Below, piece by piece: positions 4,696 to 6,043 of a stretch of DNA of 6,043 nt. A model generated the notes under the pieces. It did no database searches, had not been told where the DNA came from, and saw only the letters and a program-made list of their open reading frames with translations. The DNA comes from Clostridiales bacterium (GTDB lineage Bacteria; Bacillota; Clostridia; Christensenellales; Aristaeellaceae): NCBI GenBank assembly GCA_019409045.1, contig DXVG01000114.1, positions 1 through 6,043 on the forward strand, written 5' to 3'. Position 1 is the stretch's first letter. Each line of letters starts with the position of its first letter. Position numbers and translations under genes: made by a program.

Positions 4696-5979
4696 ATGAT
4701 GCGGAATGCCATTAGCCTTTTTTCTTCGTCAGGAATTGGTGATTTAGGGCTAAAAGCAAACGGCATAGAAACTGTTATCGCCTGTGAATTATTTGAAGAA
4801 CGCATGGGTTTGTTTCGCAACAATTATCCTCAGGCGAAATGTTTTCAAGGTGATATATGGACACTGAAAGATGAAATCATAGATTATTATAACACACACT
4901 ATACAGTGCCCCCATTCTTAATCTTGGCTACGCCACCTTGTCAAGGAATGTCATCAAACGGAATGGGTAAAATGCTAAGTGACTATAGAAAAGGGCTTCG
5001 TCCCAAAATGGACGAAAGGAACAGGCTGATTATACCCGCCCTTGAGATAATACAATCATTACGCCCAGAATGGGTTATACTTGAAAATGTTGCCAATATG
5101 GCAAATACCCTTATATATGACGAAAATGGGAAACTTGTCAATATTATTGCTTACATCAAGCAAAAATTAGGCAGCTTCTACTGCGGGGAACCGATAGTCA
5201 TTGATGCCGCGGACTATGGCGTTCCGCAGCACAGGAAGCGCCTTATTACTGTCTTTTCAAGAAATGAGAACGCAAAAAAAGTGTTTTCTAACAGAGGGCG
5301 ATTGATACCAAACTTTACGCATTCAGCTGAGGACACTCTGCTTACAAAACATTGGGTTACTCTGCGAGAAGCAATCGGCGATCTACCTGCATTGAGAGCG
5401 GAGAAAGGAAAAAACACAGCGTCAGGATTTGGTGGATTGCACAAAGTGCCTCTGCTTGATGGGAAAAAACTATTCTGGATTGACAACACAAAGGAGGGAG
5501 ATACTGCATTTAACAACCAATGCGTAAACCCCGATTGCGGTTATCAAGGAAACCGTACACATGGTGCTTCACACGACACCAGAGGGATAAACAAATCACA
5601 CGCAGATACGCCGCTCTACTGTGAAAAATGTGGAGCTTTACTACCTCGTCCGTGGGTTGAGAATAAAAAAACTGGCGAGAAACGTTTAATGAAGGGATTT
5701 GTCAGCGCATATAAGCGTATGAGATGGGATGAACCCGCAAGTACATTAACGCAAAATTTTCAGTATGCCTGCTCCGACAACAAATTACACCCAAGTCAAA
5801 GCAGGGTTCTGTCACTTTATGAGGGGCTTGTAGTTCAATCAATTACGGACTATGATTACTCATTTTGTATAAACGGAAAGATGTGTTCTGATGGGTTAAT
5901 TCGGGACACAATAGGCGAAAGCGTGCCTCCACGGGTCATGGACATGATTTGCTCTTATATAATCGAAATATCTGCATAA
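4696..5979 (+). CDS. DNA (cytosine-5-)-methyltransferase with zinc-ribbon-like insertion
   Basis: This 427-residue enzyme transfers a methyl group from S-adenosylmethionine to C5 of cytosine in a specific DNA sequence. Motifs are in the usual order: motif I SLFSSSGIGDLGL (7-19, SAM binding, a variant of FxGxG), motif IV ATPPCQGMS (78-86) with catalytic C82, motif VI ENV (130-132), motif VIII YGVPQHRKR (174-182), motif IX around RMRWDEPASTLTQNF (341-355) and motif X GESVPPRV (407-414). The region between VIII and IX (183-340) sets target specificity. It contains C276-x4-C281 and C309-x2-C312, a probable zinc site, with H289, H293 and H302 nearby. All catalytic motifs look intact, so an active enzyme is likely. 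Recognition sequence is unknown. No endonuclease is in the window, so it is an orphan or the partner lies beyond 6043. Low G+C and different codon use against the left-hand genes point to transfer. Confidence 0.92.
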   Translation: MMRNAISLFSSSGIGDLGLKANGIETVIACELFEERMGLFRNNYPQAKCFQGDIWTLKDEIIDYYNTHYTVPPFLILATPPCQGMSSNGMGKMLSDYRKGLRPKMDERNRLIIPALEIIQSLRPEWVILENVANMANTLIYDENGKLVNIIAYIKQKLGSFYCGEPIVIDAADYGVPQHRKRLITVFSRNENAKKVFSNRGRLIPNFTHSAEDTLLTKHWVTLREAIGDLPALRAEKGKNTASGFGGLHKVPLLDGKKLFWIDNTKEGDTAFNNQCVNPDCGYQGNRTHGASHDTRGINKSHADTPLYCEKCGALLPRPWVENKKTGEKRLMKGFVSAYKRMRWDEPASTLTQNFQYACSDNKLHPSQSRVLSLYEGLVVQSITDYDYSFCINGKMCSDGLIRDTIGESVPPRVMDMICSYIIEISA

Positions 5980-5980
5980 C

Positions 5981-5989
5981 AAAAGGAGG
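5981..5989. repeat. 9-bp direct repeat, right copy
   Basis: AAAAGGAGG, identical to 4356-4364, sits 1 nt after the methyltransferase stop. It abuts the presumed insertion-sequence end starting about 5990. IS256-family elements generate 8-9 bp target duplications, so this copy might instead pair with one beyond the window. Confidence 0.4.
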
Positions 5990-6043
5990 AGACCGTCCCA
6001 AACTTTGTGTAAACCTCCCATGAGGTGTAGAATAGAAGCATCA
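5990..6043. mobile_element. Possible IS256-family terminus (runs off window)
   Basis: The segment beginning at about 5990 reads GACCGTCCC followed by AAACTTTGTGTAAA, resembling terminal inverted repeats I recall for IS256/mutator-type elements (complement TTTACACAAAGTTTG then GGGACGGTC). A weak promoter, TTGTGT (6005-6010), 17 bp, TAGAAT (6028-6033), would point into the element towards a transposase outside the window. No transposase is visible and no matching inverted repeat occurs elsewhere in the window, so this rests on recalled similarity. Confidence 0.35.

Noticed and set aside
1..6043. CRISPR array, tRNA, rRNA, toxin-antitoxin pair or retron
   Set aside because: No regularly spaced repeats, cloverleaf, ribosomal RNA segment, paired small overlapping genes of known type or reverse transcriptase motif was seen.

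Overview
The window is two unlike pieces of DNA. Positions 1 to about 4356 are G+C-rich (roughly two thirds by eye) and gene-dense. They have strong AAGGAGG-type ribosome binding sites and families common in gut Clostridia and related Firmicutes, which suggests a high-GC Clostridia relative (for example Christensenellales or Oscillospirales); this is an inference from style, not a species call. From just after 4356 the sequence becomes A+T-rich (about 35-45% G+C by eye) and codon use changes, which suggests acquired DNA.

Layout. (1) Plus strand, 2-1902: the 3' end of an ABC-2 type permease, a 73-residue zinc-ribbon protein overlapping it by 1 nt, and a secreted S41-family peptidase 12 nt further on; this looks like one operon. 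(2) Minus strand, 3326-1879: an alpha/beta hydrolase followed by an exported cyclophilin-like protein, overlapping as ATGA. This pair runs tail-to-tail into the S41 gene and overlaps its 3' end by 24 nt. (3) Plus strand, 3493-4356: a LysR-type regulator divergent from the hydrolase. The 166-nt intergenic region holds a good sigma-70-type promoter for each direction and several short dyads, the classic layout of a LysR regulator controlling its neighbour and itself. (4) 4357-5980: an A+T-rich insert with no certain gene in its first 339 nt, apart from a doubtful 61-residue ORF and a perfect-consensus promoter. It then carries a 427-residue C5-cytosine DNA methyltransferase with a zinc-ribbon-like insertion in its target-recognition region. 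(5) 5990-6043: a sequence resembling the terminus of an IS256-family insertion sequence, running off the window.

How the genes may work together. The LysR regulator, hydrolase and cyclophilin-like protein probably form one inducible unit acting on an unknown small molecule. The permease, zinc ribbon and S41 peptidase form an envelope-related operon of unknown trigger. The methyltransferase looks orphan inside the window; a partner endonuclease, if any, would lie beyond 6043. A 9-bp direct repeat (AAAAGGAGG) at both edges of the insert may mark the insertion event, but it is also a Shine-Dalgarno-like string and could be coincidence. I see no tRNA, rRNA, CRISPR array or convincing intrinsic terminator, and nothing that proves a new system.
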